From Talinum fruticosum (taxonomy: Eukaryota > Streptophyta > Magnoliopsida > Caryophyllales > Talinaceae): a stretch of 64,000 nucleotides of DNA. How positions within the stretch are numbered: position 1 is the stretch's first letter; every line of letters begins with the position of its first letter. Under the pieces are notes generated by a model. The model saw nothing but the letters and a program-made list of their open reading frames with translations. It was not told the origin of the DNA and ran no database searches. A program made the translations under genes and the position numbers. The stretch lies in the NCBI GenBank assembly GCA_021018815.1, contig JAITYX010000083.1, forward strand, positions 2,356,001 through 2,420,000, read 5' to 3'. Positions 34,251 to 48,230 of this stretch are shown in pieces.

Positions 34251-35000
34251 ATTTCCTTCCTCTCTAAGAACTCCCACAACCTTCCATTGTAACCCAAATT
34301 TATTGTAATTAGTTTCATGGAAACAATTAAAAAATGATGAGATGAAGGAACTACAAAATCAGCTTCATAGAGGAAGAATCTTTCGACAATTAGTCAAAAT
34401 GCATTAAATGATACAAGGATTGATATCAAAACTTTGCTACACTCCCGTACAAAAATTGTATTCCCGTGAAATCAAAACTTCTAACTCATCTACAGTAAGC
34501 AAAAATCCAAACACAACAAGCAATGATTCAAAGTATGCGTTTTCCACAGCAAGTAATAATTCAAACACAGCAAGCAAGTTCCAAAAATACAAAACTCAAC
34601 GATTGGAAATGGAGAAGTCCACGCTTTAAGGAAGGAGATGAAGGAATTTAAAAAACAAAATTAAAAAAAGATAACAGTTACCTTGCCTCTTCAACAATGG
34701 AGTCGACGATTTAGGTTGGAAATGAAGAAAGAGAGTTTCAAACTTAAAAAATGGTGGAAATAAAGAGGAGATGAGGGCTTTAGATTTTATATTTTGACCT
34801 AGATAATTTAAGGGCATTAATGGCAATCCAACTATCATTTGCAGCGTAAATCCTTCACTCATCGAAATTTTAAATTTTAATTCCACTAATGTCAAAGCTC
34901 CAAATGGTGAAGGTACTCTAAAATTAAGTTAAAAAAGTGAGACCCAAAAAAATCATGACACATATGTCAGTGTACTAAAAATTAATTTTCGTGCATTAAC

Positions 35001-35807
35001 ATTATATGTAATATGGGCGAGCTAGCTAGGAAACTGTATTTCATTTCTCAAACCAAAATAGAAACAAAATGATGGTGGTTTATAGACATTTTCACCGACT
35101 ATTTCTCAAACCAAAATCAGTCAATTCCAAATACAAAGACAAGAAAAAGATATATATATATATAGAGAGAGATAACCAAGATTAAGGCAAGAGCTTAATT
35201 CTTCTTTCCCTGGAGGCAGACTCTGACCAATTTCAGAAGTGAAATATAACTTATCACAATTGTAGAGAAGGAAGGAAAACATGCTTACTCAATCGTCATT
35301 GAGGGTTGAATAGAGCAAGTAGTGAGAGATGGAGCCTTGTGTAGCCAGAAAATAAAAACGTTAAGATTTCGCAGCGCACTTCAAAAGAGGGAGGGTGACA
35401 AAGAGAGGGCAAGGGAGAAGGGAGAGAGAGAGAGAGAGAGGGCAAGTGATGGCAACAGTTTTGCTGGATTTCCAATCGAAACCCTCTCCTCCATTTTGTC
35501 TGAGTCCAAACGTGAAGGGAGACAATTTTTTATGAAAATTTTGAGACCGAAAATATTAAGACCAACCAGATTTTGGTCTCTAATAGAGTTGCATAGCGCT
35601 TTTGGTCTCCAACTTGGTCTCAATTTGAATTACATAAGTTCAATCTCTATATTTAATTTTTATTAGAATTTGTTTTATATTTTAGTCTCAAATATGCGTC
35701 ACAAAAGGGAGACGTAGCTATTTGGTCTCAAATATCATTTTGTAAACAAAATTATATACCAATTTTAGATTCAATCTCAAAATAATTGAGACGGATTTAG
35801 TTACGTG
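35001..35807. repeat. Right portion of 15 kb CACTA
   Basis: Includes (TA)n/(GA)n microsatellites (about 35151-35170 and 35420-35441), a short unassigned segment, then GGTCTC/GAGACC subterminal repeats from about 35540 and the imperfect terminal repeat at 35785-35807. Opposing open frames at 35322-35666 and 35381-35623 overlap each other across the GA repeat and are not called. Confidence 0.6.
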
Positions 35808-36192
35808 ACTCTATATCATTAATTTGCATGTACCCAACTCAAAATAACTTAAATCAAACTATTGATTTGTTAATATAAGCATAAGTTTGTTGTTCAATTT
35901 TTCTTTGTTATGATAAAATATGACCTAAAATTTTAAAAAATCATTTTGTGTATTATATTACAACATCTTTAGCTCCGTATTTGATGGTTTTATACCAGCT
36001 TAAAGAATTTTACAGTTGAATTGAATACAATCTAACATATTGACAAAAATAAAGTTAGGATCAAGTCAATGGCGTGTACTTATTTTTATGCGAGATTAAG
36101 GTATCTAACCCAAGAAATGAATGTTCCCTTCCTCTGGCTAGAATGCATATGCATGACGAATGCATTACCTCAAACTGGAGTCATCGTTAGCC

Positions 36193-36200
36193 TATATAAA
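36193..36200 (+). promoter_or_regulatory. TATA box of BBE-like gene
   Basis: TATATAAA, 64 bases before the start codon at 36264, suggesting a short leader. Confidence 0.6.
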
Positions 36201-36263
36201 GTATTGAAGAGCATAGCCGGGCTAAAGACGAACACCCTCGGCCATCAACCAAATTAAATTAAA

Positions 36264-37988
<1,725 letters not shown>

Positions 37989-39688
37989 CTAGTTCATTTG
38001 ATGCCTCATGTTCAAAGACATGGGTAAGTCCTGATGATTAAGTCCAGTATAACAATGTATTACTAATAACAAAGTGATTGACGAGTGTTTTAGTTTTGTA
38101 TTTGTCAAGCTCAAGGTGTGTGCATAAGCACGCATAGGCATGCAATTTTTGGTGGTATTTGTGTTTGATAATTTCCCATTTTCATGGCTGTCAAATGTTA
38201 TGTTAAAATGGTACTGAATTTGGCCATGGTTCGTGCAAGCATTCCTAACAGTTGATGGAATTTACATGTGTACAACTTGGTTCACAATTCTGACTCATCC
38301 AATTTCGAACCAACACAGTGTTATGATGGTCTCTGGTAGTTCCTTTGCGTTTCCAATGCGCTCTTAGCCTCTTGACAGGACATCCTAATAATAAGCAACA
38401 AGCGTTAGATCGGCTAATTCAGGCCCAGAGCAGAATGGATGAAACCTTTGCATTGAAACTTGAAATCTATGGCGTTGTAGATACGCCAAGTACAAACACC
38501 AGCTCCAACAAGCAGATCAGAAATCAGAAAGAAATGAGAGATTTTCCGTTCTAGGGTCTTCTCAAAGGATTCTTCTGCCATTGATTACTTGGACTCCTCC
38601 GCATCCAATTGGTTTCCACCTTTAGCTTTCAGAAATGCTTGACTATAAAATTTGCCTTGTCAAATCTTGAATACTGTGGGTTCCGAAGTGAGCAAATGTA
38701 GCTTTTGAAAGCATATGCTCTTTAGGAGCTTGATTTGATTCACTAAAAAATTCTTTGCCATAAAATACCCTATTAATTCTATAAAAAATAAAAAAAACTC
38801 CCTATTAATAACCATAACAAATAATTGTGCCTCAAATCTTCGCATCTGTCCTTGTTTTTCCGGAGGCCACGCTCCATAGACACATGGCTTAGATTGTGGC
38901 CGAAGGCCCATGTTGGCCCACTGATTTCATTTAATTTAATGCATTTTAATTTTTGTTATTTTTATTGAGCTCACACTTTTTTAAAAATAAAGATTGAATT
39001 TCATCAATTGAAGCACGTGCAGTATTTATAATAAAAATTAAATTCAAATAAATTTATAACTAAAATAACAAAATAAATTTTTCGATGAAACGAATTAATT
39101 GAAACTCTTACGAGCGATTATTTTCTCGCTTTCAATAATTGTTTTATCATAGAGCTTCTAATGAAAAGATTTTACAAATCTTATATAGTCTTTCCGTTGA
39201 ATATATTATTTTTTATAGTTGTCTGAATTTAAGGAATTGATATTCGTGACAATCAATCAATAATTCATCCATATATAAGTCTAACACAATGAAAATAAAC
39301 TGATACAATCGCTTCAAAAATGAAAGATAATACCACTCATCAAAAGAGGGTATGGAGAGAGTAATTATTTGCAGAGAAGATATGAAATATAAAAAAAATA
39401 ATTGAAGTTTATCATTGACAAAAATGAGTGACGGCCCCTGAGAAAAAAAAAAGAATGGTAAAGTTTTCTAGACAGTAGGAAGAGAGAGGAGGAAGTGAAA
39501 TTACTTATTTATTGTGACTTCACACTTATACCTACCAAACTGTAAAACTTTCAAGGCAGTGTAGGAAATATTTCATGAACTATAATATTTTTTCTATTGC
39601 TAATTATTGTCCCGTTTTTTTTTCATCAGATTATTGATGATATATAACCAGAGTATAAAATGTATTATATTTAAAAAATTACAATGTA

Positions 39689-39690
<2 letters not shown>
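37989..39690. other. Intergenic, no gene identified
   Basis: Downstream of the BBE-like gene. One small plus frame at 38345-38554 (LDRLIQAQSRMDETFALKLE) has balanced composition and could be an exon remnant, but I do not recognise it. The rest is AT-rich. Confidence 0.4.

Positions 39691-39766
<76 letters not shown>
39691..39766. repeat. (AT)n microsatellite
   Basis: About 36 uninterrupted AT dinucleotides, the longest simple repeat in the window. Confidence 0.95.
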
Positions 39767-39770
<4 letters not shown>

Positions 39771-39839
39771 TTTAATTAATACCCTTATATATATTTACTC
39801 TCTCTTCTTGTGCCCTCTAACTATGGAAATTTGGATGGG

Positions 39840-40634
39840 TAGTGATTTTGAGGACAACTTGTGGCGTGGCAACCATGCGTCCGCTATGGAGGCTTTACTT
39901 TGGGCTTCGTAACAACTGTCCCCGATCGTTTGGGTGTTTTCCTAGCAATTATGTGGGAATGTTGGAACTCTAGAAACCGATTTATTTTTGATATGAAGGA
40001 TGGCCTTCGTTCAAACCTGGTACGGAGAGCTGAAATGTTTGTGTTTAATTTCCGCAGCATGCGGGAGAAGATGGAGCCAATAGTGAAACCAGGTGAGGGA
40101 GCTCCTGTCGCGTTCGCGAACCGGGCATCTTCAAGCTAAATTTTGATGCAGGTCAAGTAGGTGCAAGGAATGGTGGTCGTGGCTTCGCACTTAGGGACAA
40201 GTGCTGGTGAGATTGTCCTAACCGGAGTGGAACAGACACCGGACTTTCCATGGGGCTGAATTGGAAGAAGCTCAAGCATGTCATTTTGCACTCAAACAAG
40301 CAAGTAACCCGAGGCTACCTTCGCCTGGTAGTGGAGGGCGACTCTCGAGCTTTAATGCTCAAGATTCAAAATGAAGTTTGTCCCAATATGGTTCTAGGTT
40401 TTTTTATTTCGATATTCTGTTTAGTGCTTCTTTCGATTTTATATCTTGGTCGTTTGTTCATAATGGTTGTAACTCGGTGGCTCATGCTATTGCTTACTTC
40501 CAACCTATCTCTTTCGATGAAAGGATATGGGAGGCAGAAATGTCAGATCAAATATAGAATTTGGCTGCAACGGATATGTATTTTTTGTGAATCAAACAAT
40601 ATAACATCCTTTTTCGTTGATGATAAAAAAAAAC
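39840..40634 (+). pseudogene. LINE 3' end with RNase H (RVT_3) domain
   Basis: After IMWECWNSRNRFIFD (the W..RN.. block that follows the LINE zinc domain), another frame gives FKLNFDAG, GGRGFALRD, GAELEEAQACHFALKQASNP, then RLVVEGDSRALMLKIQNE and NSVAHAIAYFQP. This is the RNase H fold with D, E and D in the expected order, decayed by frame changes. An A-rich end (TTGATGATAAAAAAAA, 40617-40632) marks the 3' terminus. Plus-strand, 5' truncated. Confidence 0.75.
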
Positions 40635-43163
40635 AAGGGTATAACCCTAGTAACTTAAAAAGGCCTAATCAGTGTAGCCGTATATCTTGAAGTCCCGAGT
40701 TTAGGGTGAGGAAGGTCGAATGCCCTTGATGACTTATGCTTTTATTTTAAATCATGAAAAAACAAAAAAAGGCCCAATCATGAAAAAACAAAATGTACTC
40801 GGTCAACACTTTTCACTTCCATATATTTTTTTAGGATTTAAGCTTTAGAAAAAATAATTCCTTCCATTTGTGCATAAAGAAGTGGGACTGCAACAAGTTT
40901 TCCTTAGCTAACAATGATTTCAAACTTAAAAAATGAGCAAGTAGGAGCAAAGTTGCGAAGTGCAGGAGAGTTTAACGTTGCTGGTAATTATGCAGATGTT
41001 GGAGATCAGTATATAAATGATTCTTATACATATAAGCTAACTAGCTTGCTAGAGTAGTGGGATATTGCAAAGCGGCAGATCTTGACAGGTACATAACTGT
41101 CATTGCGTTAAAGTCAATGAATACACTCAGCTAATCAGAAGACGTTAATTAAAATATGTGACCCTCCATCGTCGTCATCATCCTCTGGAAACAACTTCTT
41201 AAATGCGAAGGAGTGACAGTGTGTGTACTACGTGATAAAGACTATCCTTTCTGGTTTCATTCATCGTTGAGCGGTTATATATGTGGATGGCTATTATTGA
41301 GGATGCTAATCTACATCACTTTGGCTTGCGCACCTACATTCTTACAGTACGCTAAACTCAATACTTGACTCAAATAGTTCCACATCACTTTAATTAGCCT
41401 TGTGCTCTTATTGCGATAACAAAGTTACTGCGGCCTCACACAACTTGCTAGATACATTAAGCTAGCATAACTAGATATGAAATATATGTCCACGTTGTAT
41501 TATTGACTTGGGAATTATGTCATGTATTGTTCAAATGAATTGAAATGTTATCAAAATTTCAAAGATAGAAGGAAAATAATATCACTTATGACAGAGTCAA
41601 TTTAAAAATTTGTGCTTATTTTCCTTGTGTTTTATAGTGACAAAAGCTTTATCATAACAGCTACGCACTCATATCTTTAACCCAACTCCCGACCCCTTTG
41701 AAATCCTTATGTGCCAAGACATTGAAGTATTAAGATGTGACTAAGATAGACAGCTAAATGCTTGAATGGTCGCTAGAGTTTTCACACTATAATTGTCATG
41801 CATGCCTTTGGGCCACAGGTGAAGAGATTTGTGTGAAAGCTAGGACATCGGCCATTCAAGTTCTTAGGTAAATAGTATTTCTAGTAATTAAGGAGCAAAT
41901 AGTCTACGCAGCTCTTGAGAAATCATGCGAGGACACCTCATAAGAGGAAACATAAATACTAACACACGCATAATTGATAAAGCCAGAAAACCAAATCCAT
42001 TCATTTGACAGTATCTAGAATCAGACTTTGTTTTTCTACAATCATTGAATTGTTTCCGCAATGGAGGTGGTAAAAAGAAGAGAATACAGCCAAAAACTCC
42101 CTTTAATGTTTCCCGTGCCGACGACCCTATAATTATTGATTAGACACATAATGGAGGGATTACATGGACACTTAAGACAATGACAGGGTAACAGTCCAGT
42201 TAGGGCCACGTCGCCTTCATTTTTGCCTGCCAAATAAATGAATCGCTTCAAGTCAAATTCTTGGTTGTTTTCCGGGCTACTAATCTTGTAGATATATACA
42301 TGTACATGTACAACATTCACATGAATAATTTCTTCATATATATGTACACTTTATAGTGATTATTTGATCTTGATTCCAAATGAAAATGCAAAATTAACCA
42401 TTAAATAAGATATCTATTGTCAAAACAATTTTGTGAAATGTTGCAATATAAAATCTGGATGACACAAAATATTAAACGTCTAGTGTGTTATCATATGTCT
42501 AGAGCAATCAAGTCAGGGTTTAATGTTGAGTAATCAAGGATTAATAGATCAAATTAAAGAGGGCCGGGGCAAAATATCATATGATTTGTCAAAACAGATC
42601 AAGGCTAATAATAATTCTTTTGGATGTGTTGTATATGTATGGATATTACGTCGCCAACCCCATTCCCACTCGCGTCATTGACGCACTATTCAGCAGTTGT
42701 GGCACCCCATTCATTCTCTCTTTGTCATTTAATGCATCAGCTATATACATTTTGTTTCTACCTTAAGTCTTTTCATCATTTAGCCTTTTTTTAAATAAAA
42801 AAATTAAGTTCAATGGGAGATGCTTGATATCTACATATGTGTATGCATGCTGTTCTGTACAGCTTTGCCTGTTTATTTTTGTACCCTTCTACACCAACAA
42901 TGTAGGGTCTACGTATAGGTACGTAGGCCAGTTAGAGCCGAGACTTAAGCAAAATGAGTCTGTAAAATTGTGTTGATTTTCAATTAATAAAATAACTAAT
43001 GCTTAGATATTGGATTCAATAATTAAAATCAAATGTAATGCTCTCACCGATCACCAATTTGGCTTTAGTTATTCATAAAAGGCATGAGTAACATGTGAGA
43101 TTTGAAATGTCCTAGGCTACTTGTGCTTTATTTATCACTCGGTCTTTAATTCATACATATCAG
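40635..43163. other. No recognisable gene (2.5 kb)
   Basis: AT-rich DNA without domain signatures on either strand. The small minus-strand frame 42042-42320 and plus frame 42581-42766 match nothing I know. No terminal repeats found. Confidence 0.45.
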
Positions 43164-43479
43164 TAGAGGATAATTAAGAATATAATGTAAAATTATTTTG
43201 TCTATATTTTACTATATATACAATGCACACTCTCACATTTAGGTGAAATATATATTATCCCGCTAAATTTCACATAGTATCGGAGCGAGAAAGGGATTTT
43301 TAGTTTTTTTTAAAAAACAATTCCGCATCTTGGACGACGGTGGTGGCGACTTTTCTCTCTCCTTTGCGACCCTCATGATTCTTCTCTCTCCATTGCAACG
43401 CTCGCTTGTGGCGACTCTTCTTGGATGACTATGTTGGCCCTCTTGTTAGATTCTCTGGGTTGTCTAGTGTCGCCCACCA

Positions 43480-44440
43480 AATGGACCTTCAACATCAACA
43501 ACTATGTTACCACCACACTTGCCTCGGTTGATGACTTTCATTCTTGGCGGAGGCAATTCACGTCATCATGACACATAAGTTACTGGGGCTCCTTGATGGG
43601 TCTCTTCCTTACCTGCTTGCTCTTTTGTCATCCCTTTATGACCTACCTCAATCCAATGCGAGCTATTCGTTATAGCTTCACAGTGATCAGTTGGTGCGTG
43701 CATGGCTTTTTACTACAATGTGATGCGACACTCTTAGTGAGGTACGTAACTATCAACATACCCTTCAAGTTTAGGAAGGAATCAAGTTGCTCTTTAATAC
43801 GGCGAGTCCCGCCTGTGCGCTTAATTTAAAATGACTGTTAACTTATTTTAGTTTGGGTGAGCGTTAGTCTATGGATGATTATTTGCGATCAATTAAGACC
43901 ATTTGCTAATGCTTTAGCTGCTATTCAATCCCCGAATCTGACTTAGAACTGATTTAGTTAGCTACTATCTGGGTTGCTTGATAATTATGACTTAATGATT
44001 TACGCTCGAAATTGTTTTTTTAATGAACAATGTTTAAAATACAAACGAGATCGAAACCTTGTCATTCATCAAGCCTTTATTGCTACTACTGGGGATGGTT
44101 CAATTGGCGCAAGGGGTGCCTCGTCGGCATCATAGTCCGGTAGTAATTCTCGTGGGAATCGCAATAATCGGAACAACAAGGGGCAAAATTGGATGGAAAT
44201 AAATCAATAAAAAAGATCTAGTATTCAATATGGTTGTGGATGAAACATTGGCAACAATAAGGGTTTTAGTCAAATTTGTTATGCTCCTGGGCATTCTTCT
44301 CTGAATTTTCCAAACCATTACACCCCCATTCTCATATGCTACCTTTAATCCTATTTCGTTGATGAACATGTTTGGTACTCTAATTTAGTGGCAACATCTC
44401 ATATGACCGCCGATGATGGTAAGTCGACTTCTAAGTCTGT
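43480..44440 (+). pseudogene. copia gag and protease remnant
   Basis: Broken frames give SGLLDNYDLMIYARN, EQCLKYKRDRNLVIHQAFIA, an Asn-rich NRNNRNNKGQNW, then QICYAPGHSSLNF (decayed CCHC knuckle, about 44270-44310) and SHMTADDGK, the sequence that follows the protease active site (about 44395-44425). Confidence 0.75.
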
Positions 44441-44499
44441 TTACTCGACAATACTCGGGTTTAGGTTGGTACTTTTATTCCTATTGCTTATATTGGCAC

Positions 44500-44880
44500 G
44501 TCTTCTATGTCCACTCAAATGTGTCCCCTTCCTTTTATGAATGTCTTACACATGTCCCTCACCTTCGACATAACTTACTTTTTGTTAGGAAGCTTTGTCG
44601 TGAAAACAATAGTAGTGTGGTTTTTAACCCCGCTTTTGTTCGTGTCAAGGACAAATCCGCGAGTAAATTCCTTTTGCAAGCTACTAGTTCGAGTCTTGTC
44701 TATACTCGTCCCTGTTTTTCTCATCAATGTTCTCTTCCCGGTTACATTTCCTAGACCAAGTATGGAGTCGTTGGGGTTCGTCGGTTGGGTCATTGTGGAT
44801 CTAAAGTTTTAGATGTTATGAAGAAAAATAATTTTGTTGAGTTTAAAATAGTTTTCTCGGATAATGTACAACTTGTCATT
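44500..44880 (+). pseudogene. copia GAG-pre-integrase remnant
   Basis: 44413-44754 encodes THVPHLRHNLLFVRKLCREN then NSSVVFNPAFVRVKDK, followed in another frame by RRLGHCGSKVLDVMKKNNFV, typical of the zinc-binding region before the copia integrase core. The core itself is absent. Confidence 0.75.
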
Positions 44881-44939
44881 TAGCTAAATCTCATAAACTT
44901 TCCTTTAACTTTGCTGAATATAGAACCGATTGCCTTCAC

Positions 44940-45400
44940 AGTTGATTCACTTTGATGTTTGGTAGTGGCTATTCTGATGCTAATTGTGTTGATTGCAAGG
45001 ACTGGTTATGCAATGTTTCTTGGTCCCAATTTAATTGTCTCACGTTCCAAGAAGCAATCCATTGTCTCGAAGTCTTCTATTGAATTTGAGTACGGGGCTT
45101 TTGGTTACATAGTTGTTGAGACCATTTGGATTTACAAATTGCTATATGATCTTAGTGTTATTATTTCTCAACCGAACAGGTTGTATTGTGACAACATCAG
45201 TTCTATGCACATGTCTGTCAATCCCGATCAGCATAATTGTAGTAAGTATATTTTTATTTCTTACCACTTTGTTTGTGAACAGGTTTTTGATGGAGATTTT
45301 GTTGTTCATATATTCAGACAAAGGTATATATTGTTGATGTATTTCCCAAAGATCTTTCCACTAAGCAGTTCTTGTTACATAGAAATAATCTATCTGTGTT
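44940..45400 (+). pseudogene. copia RNase H remnant
   Basis: 44959-45402 reads GYAMFLGPNLIVSRSKKQSI, SKSSIEFEY, ETIWIYKLLYDLSVIISQP and RLYCDNISSMHMSVNP, a well preserved RNase H ending. The preceding YSDAN.VDCKD (decayed DADWAGCPD) is in another frame. Confidence 0.8.
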
Positions 45401-45500
45401 AAGAGAGCGTAATAGAGGATAATTAGGAAATAATTAGAAAATTATTTTATCTGTATTTTACTATACAACGTCGGACTCCCATGTTTAGGTGAGCCATTAT

Positions 45501-46779
45501 TCAACTGCAAAACGGTTGAACTTACAATGTCAAATTTTAGTATAAAATAATATGTAAATAACAACTCTCACTTCATTCAAGTATGTATGTCCATTATGAA
45601 TAAGTTTTTTATTTTTATTTTTATTTTTTAAAAAATGTAGGAAACTACAACGTGATCCATTGGCACAATTCTAGCACCTCAAGTTAATAATAATATATCT
45701 CCACCTTAATAAATTAATGAGAGATCTATAGTATATATGAGTAATAGTTGTTTGGGACCCATGGTCACATGAATGGTATTGCTGAATAATTAACAAACTG
45801 GACACGCAAAGCACTTTAAAGCAATTTACATCTCATGAAATAACATTGTCTCGTTGTATCGCAAAGGATATGGTCATAATCTCGTCGCAGCTTCTGATTC
45901 TTTTCTCCATTATAAGAATCATTTTCTATAATATAAAATAACTAGAAAATATAACAACAATGGTCTTAGAAATATAATATATTTTGAATTAGAGTGTAGT
46001 AAATGAAAGATAAAAGGAGAATTTATATATTAAAAAAATATAGAAAAGAATAATAATATTAAAATGAACAAAGAAATTTTTACATGGAAATCCAAATCAG
46101 GCACAATGCAGACCGTATCACTTCTCTGACATGGTTGTGGACTGGGCAAAGTAACAAGTGATGCTGCAAATTAGGATACCAAACTTGAAGCACCAAGCTC
46201 GCAGCAAGGGAAAGAATATTATATTGTTGTAAATATGGGTCGCACATAAATTATAAACTCCAAGCCAAGATAAAAATAAATTTTGGGACAAATAACCCAA
46301 CAAATGGTTAAGGGTTATAAGATATGTTTCCAGTATCGTATTTACTTTGCAGTCAGGAGGTACTTGTGGTTGCAACGTCTTAGCATTATTGGAGGATCTT
46401 GTGAGGGTGGTAATATTCAGGATTTTCATCTTCATTTGAATTTGGCCTGACGGAGATATGAGTTTGGGGTTGGTAGGTCTATTGCTGTGAGTTTATGAGT
46501 GGTGGCAACGGTGGTCCAATAAACACTTGATTTTCTCCTTGATCCTTCATGGCTTTCACTTCCATGATTTTCACTTGCGACATTATACAAAACAAGCATA
46601 TTCATTTTTTTTTTCAAGTTTATCCACCTAATAGCAACACGAGCATCTCGATTTTTTTTTCATTATAGGTTGTTATAATTAGAATTTATATAGAATCCAC
46701 AAGAAGAAGCTAAGCAACATAAAGAAAGTGTTAACATAAAGTTGAATACATGGCATCAAAGTTCACGCTCTATCCTTGT
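45501..46779. other. No recognisable gene (1.3 kb)
   Basis: AT-rich. Minus-strand frames at 46118-46435 and 46432-46617 adjoin, but I cannot assign them to a family. Confidence 0.4.
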
Positions 46780-46997
46780 CACTACTACAGGAAACACTTT
46801 TAACGACTGGTCATTAATGACGGTTAAAAGGACAAATCATCATGAACAATGAACCGGTAGCATTCTTGTAAAAAAAAGCAATTATTAATGTACATATGAC
46901 GATGGTTCAATGAATGAACCGTTATCATATATACATCTATGATCTGCGGTTCAATAGAACAATTGTTGTCAAAAGTTCATAGACGACGGTTCAATCA

Positions 46998-47372
46998 TTG
47001 AATTGTCGTCATAGGTTGCTCACAAGGCAAAACCCTCGCGGTCGCTTCACTTTCTCACTTTCACTTTCAGCCCCACTCTCACTTCACTTTCTCGCTACCA
47101 TTGAGGTTTCTGGTTGCTCTTCTCTATGTGGTTTCCGGTGGTTCCCGATGTGTCTCGCACTCACTCGTATGTGCGATTTTCAGTTGTGGTTGCACCCCCT
47201 CACTCTCTCTACAGTTTCTCGTCCTCACGCTCACTCTCACCCCCACTCATCTTACTCACGCCTACCGGTATGTAACTTATCTCCCTCTTTTGTAAATGAA
47301 ATGTGTAAATGTGGCATGCTTTATGATCGTCATTGTAGGCTTCAAACTTGGGGTTTGAATCTTGATATGTAA
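46998..47372 (+). other. CACTA leader with CACTTTCTC repeats
   Basis: Pyrimidine-rich sequence with recurring CACTTTCTC / TCACTCTC units, open in two frames but low complexity. Probably the 5' leader of the element's transcript. Confidence 0.35.
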
Positions 47373-47853
47373 CTCATGTTGAATGTTGTAAACCGAGGCC
47401 AAGTAAATGAAATGTTGAATGCTAAATGTGGCATGCTTTTATAAATGAAATGTGTAAATGTAGCATAATTAAACTTGACAAATACATTGTTCACTACTAG
47501 AAAATCGTCATATAGCGACCGAAATAGCGACGGAAAACGTTATTTAGCGACGGAAGTTTTCCGTCGCTGATTTTCGCGTCGCTAAAAATCAGCGACGGAA
47601 TTTTACAATTCCGTCGCTGATTAGCGACTAATTAGCGACGTAATTTGATTCCGTCGCTAATCCAATCAGCGACGGAATTGTAAAATTCGTCGCTGATTTT
47701 AGCGAATTTTTTTAAAAAATTTACAATTTTGTATAGTTTTAAGTGGTTAATATAAAAAATCTACAATTAAATACAAATCGAAAATAATCGGTAACATAAC
47801 AACATCAAATTCAACTTTAATTCAAATACAAAAATCATATACAAACACAAAAA

Positions 47854-48043
47854 TCATAAATAATCCAACTTCAAACATCCATAAAAACTAATTGAAAATA
47901 AAAACAAGAGTAAACAAAGTAAATTATACAAACACAAGTTATGTTCTTCATCTTCCTTTTCCTCTTCTTCTTCCTCTTTCTCATTATCTTCATCTTCTAC
48001 CTCATTCCAACCATGCCTATCAAAATAAGTTATATCAAATCCT
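47854..48043 (-). CDS. Conserved acidic exon in non-autonomous CACTA
   Basis: Minus strand: after a TTTTAG acceptor (48044-48050), the frame gives GFDITYFDRHGWNEVEDED then NEKEEEEEEKEDEEHNL. It matches the exon at 29362-29464 in residues and in acceptor position, but this copy reads further before its stop. A probable first exon, rich in Pro/Thr codons from the GGCGGT tract, lies at about 48130-48270, with a donor-like GTAGGTATG. Function unknown. Confidence 0.5.
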
Positions 48044-48139
48044 CTAAAATGTGAAATTTTATAGTAAACAAAGTACATTATAAATACAACTAACAATAAG
48101 GGAGGATCGAGAAAGCATACCTACAAGAGGTTAAAGGTG

Positions 48140-48230
48140 GTTAGTTGGTGACGTGTACGGCGGTGGCGGTGGCGGAGGCGGGCGGCGAACGGCGGTGGCG
48201 GAGGTGGGCGGCGGTGTCGTTGTCCCCTCT
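48140..48230. repeat. (GGCGGT)n GC-rich tract
   Basis: Imperfect GGCGGTGGC / GGCGGAGGC units in the middle of an AT-rich element. The homologous place in the other copy (29170-29250) keeps CCACCACCATC but is less repetitive. Confidence 0.8.

Larger units (their letters stand above)
30301..34994 (+). mobile_element. Mutator-like element (MULE)
   Basis: About 90-bp imperfect terminal inverted repeats: 30301-30390 (GAGTGTAATTAATTTTTTAG...) and 34906-34994 (reverse: GCACGAAAATTAATTTTTAG...), both running through TAGTAC, CATATGTGT and TTTAAAGTACC/TTTAGAGTACC. The direct repeat ATTAAC abuts both ends (30295-30300, 34995-35000), shorter than the usual 8-11 bp for Mutator. The interior has a degenerate MULE transposase (31098-32390), a 201-bp tandem array and an antisense GRF-type finger. 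Lies inside the 15 kb CACTA. Confidence 0.8.
20825..35807. mobile_element. 15 kb CACTA-like element with GGTCTC subterminal repeats
   Basis: Left end reads CACTACAAGAATCCGCCTCA. The right end, on the reverse strand, reads CACGTAACTAAATCCGTCTC, an imperfect terminal inverted repeat. Both ends are packed with GGTCTCAA / GAGACCGA units in both orientations (20840-21300 and 35540-35800), the subterminal repeat pattern of CACTA elements. Flanking trinucleotides are GCT and ACT. The interior is mostly later insertions: copia 22485-25070, CACTA 25761-29998 and Mutator-like 30301-34994. No transposase of its own could be recognised. Confidence 0.65.
43164..45500 (+). mobile_element. Decayed Ty1/copia (Ale/Retrofit-like), integrase and RT deleted
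   Basis: Short LTRs at about 43164-43274 and about 45408-45500 share GAGGATAATTA...TATTTTACTATA...TTTAGGTGA. The 5' LTR is followed by a primer site TAGTATCGGAGC (43275-43286). The plus strand carries gag, protease, GAG-pre-integrase and then, directly, RNase H, so the integrase core and RT are deleted. Same family as the outer copia at 1-19 kb: gag shares GLLDNYD, YKRD and VIHQAF. Not functional. Confidence 0.8.

Noticed and set aside
35322..35666. 114-codon frame near the CACTA right end
   Set aside because: Spans a GA microsatellite and the GGTCTC subterminal repeats; overlapped by an antisense frame; no domain.
39691..39766. Long AT run as an origin or matrix attachment site
   Set aside because: A pure dinucleotide microsatellite; no other supporting signal.
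47854..48096. Membrane protein suggested by hydrophobic C-terminus of the acidic-exon frame
   Set aside because: The hydrophobic part lies beyond the region conserved with the second CACTA copy, which has a stop there; likely read-through into AT-rich DNA.
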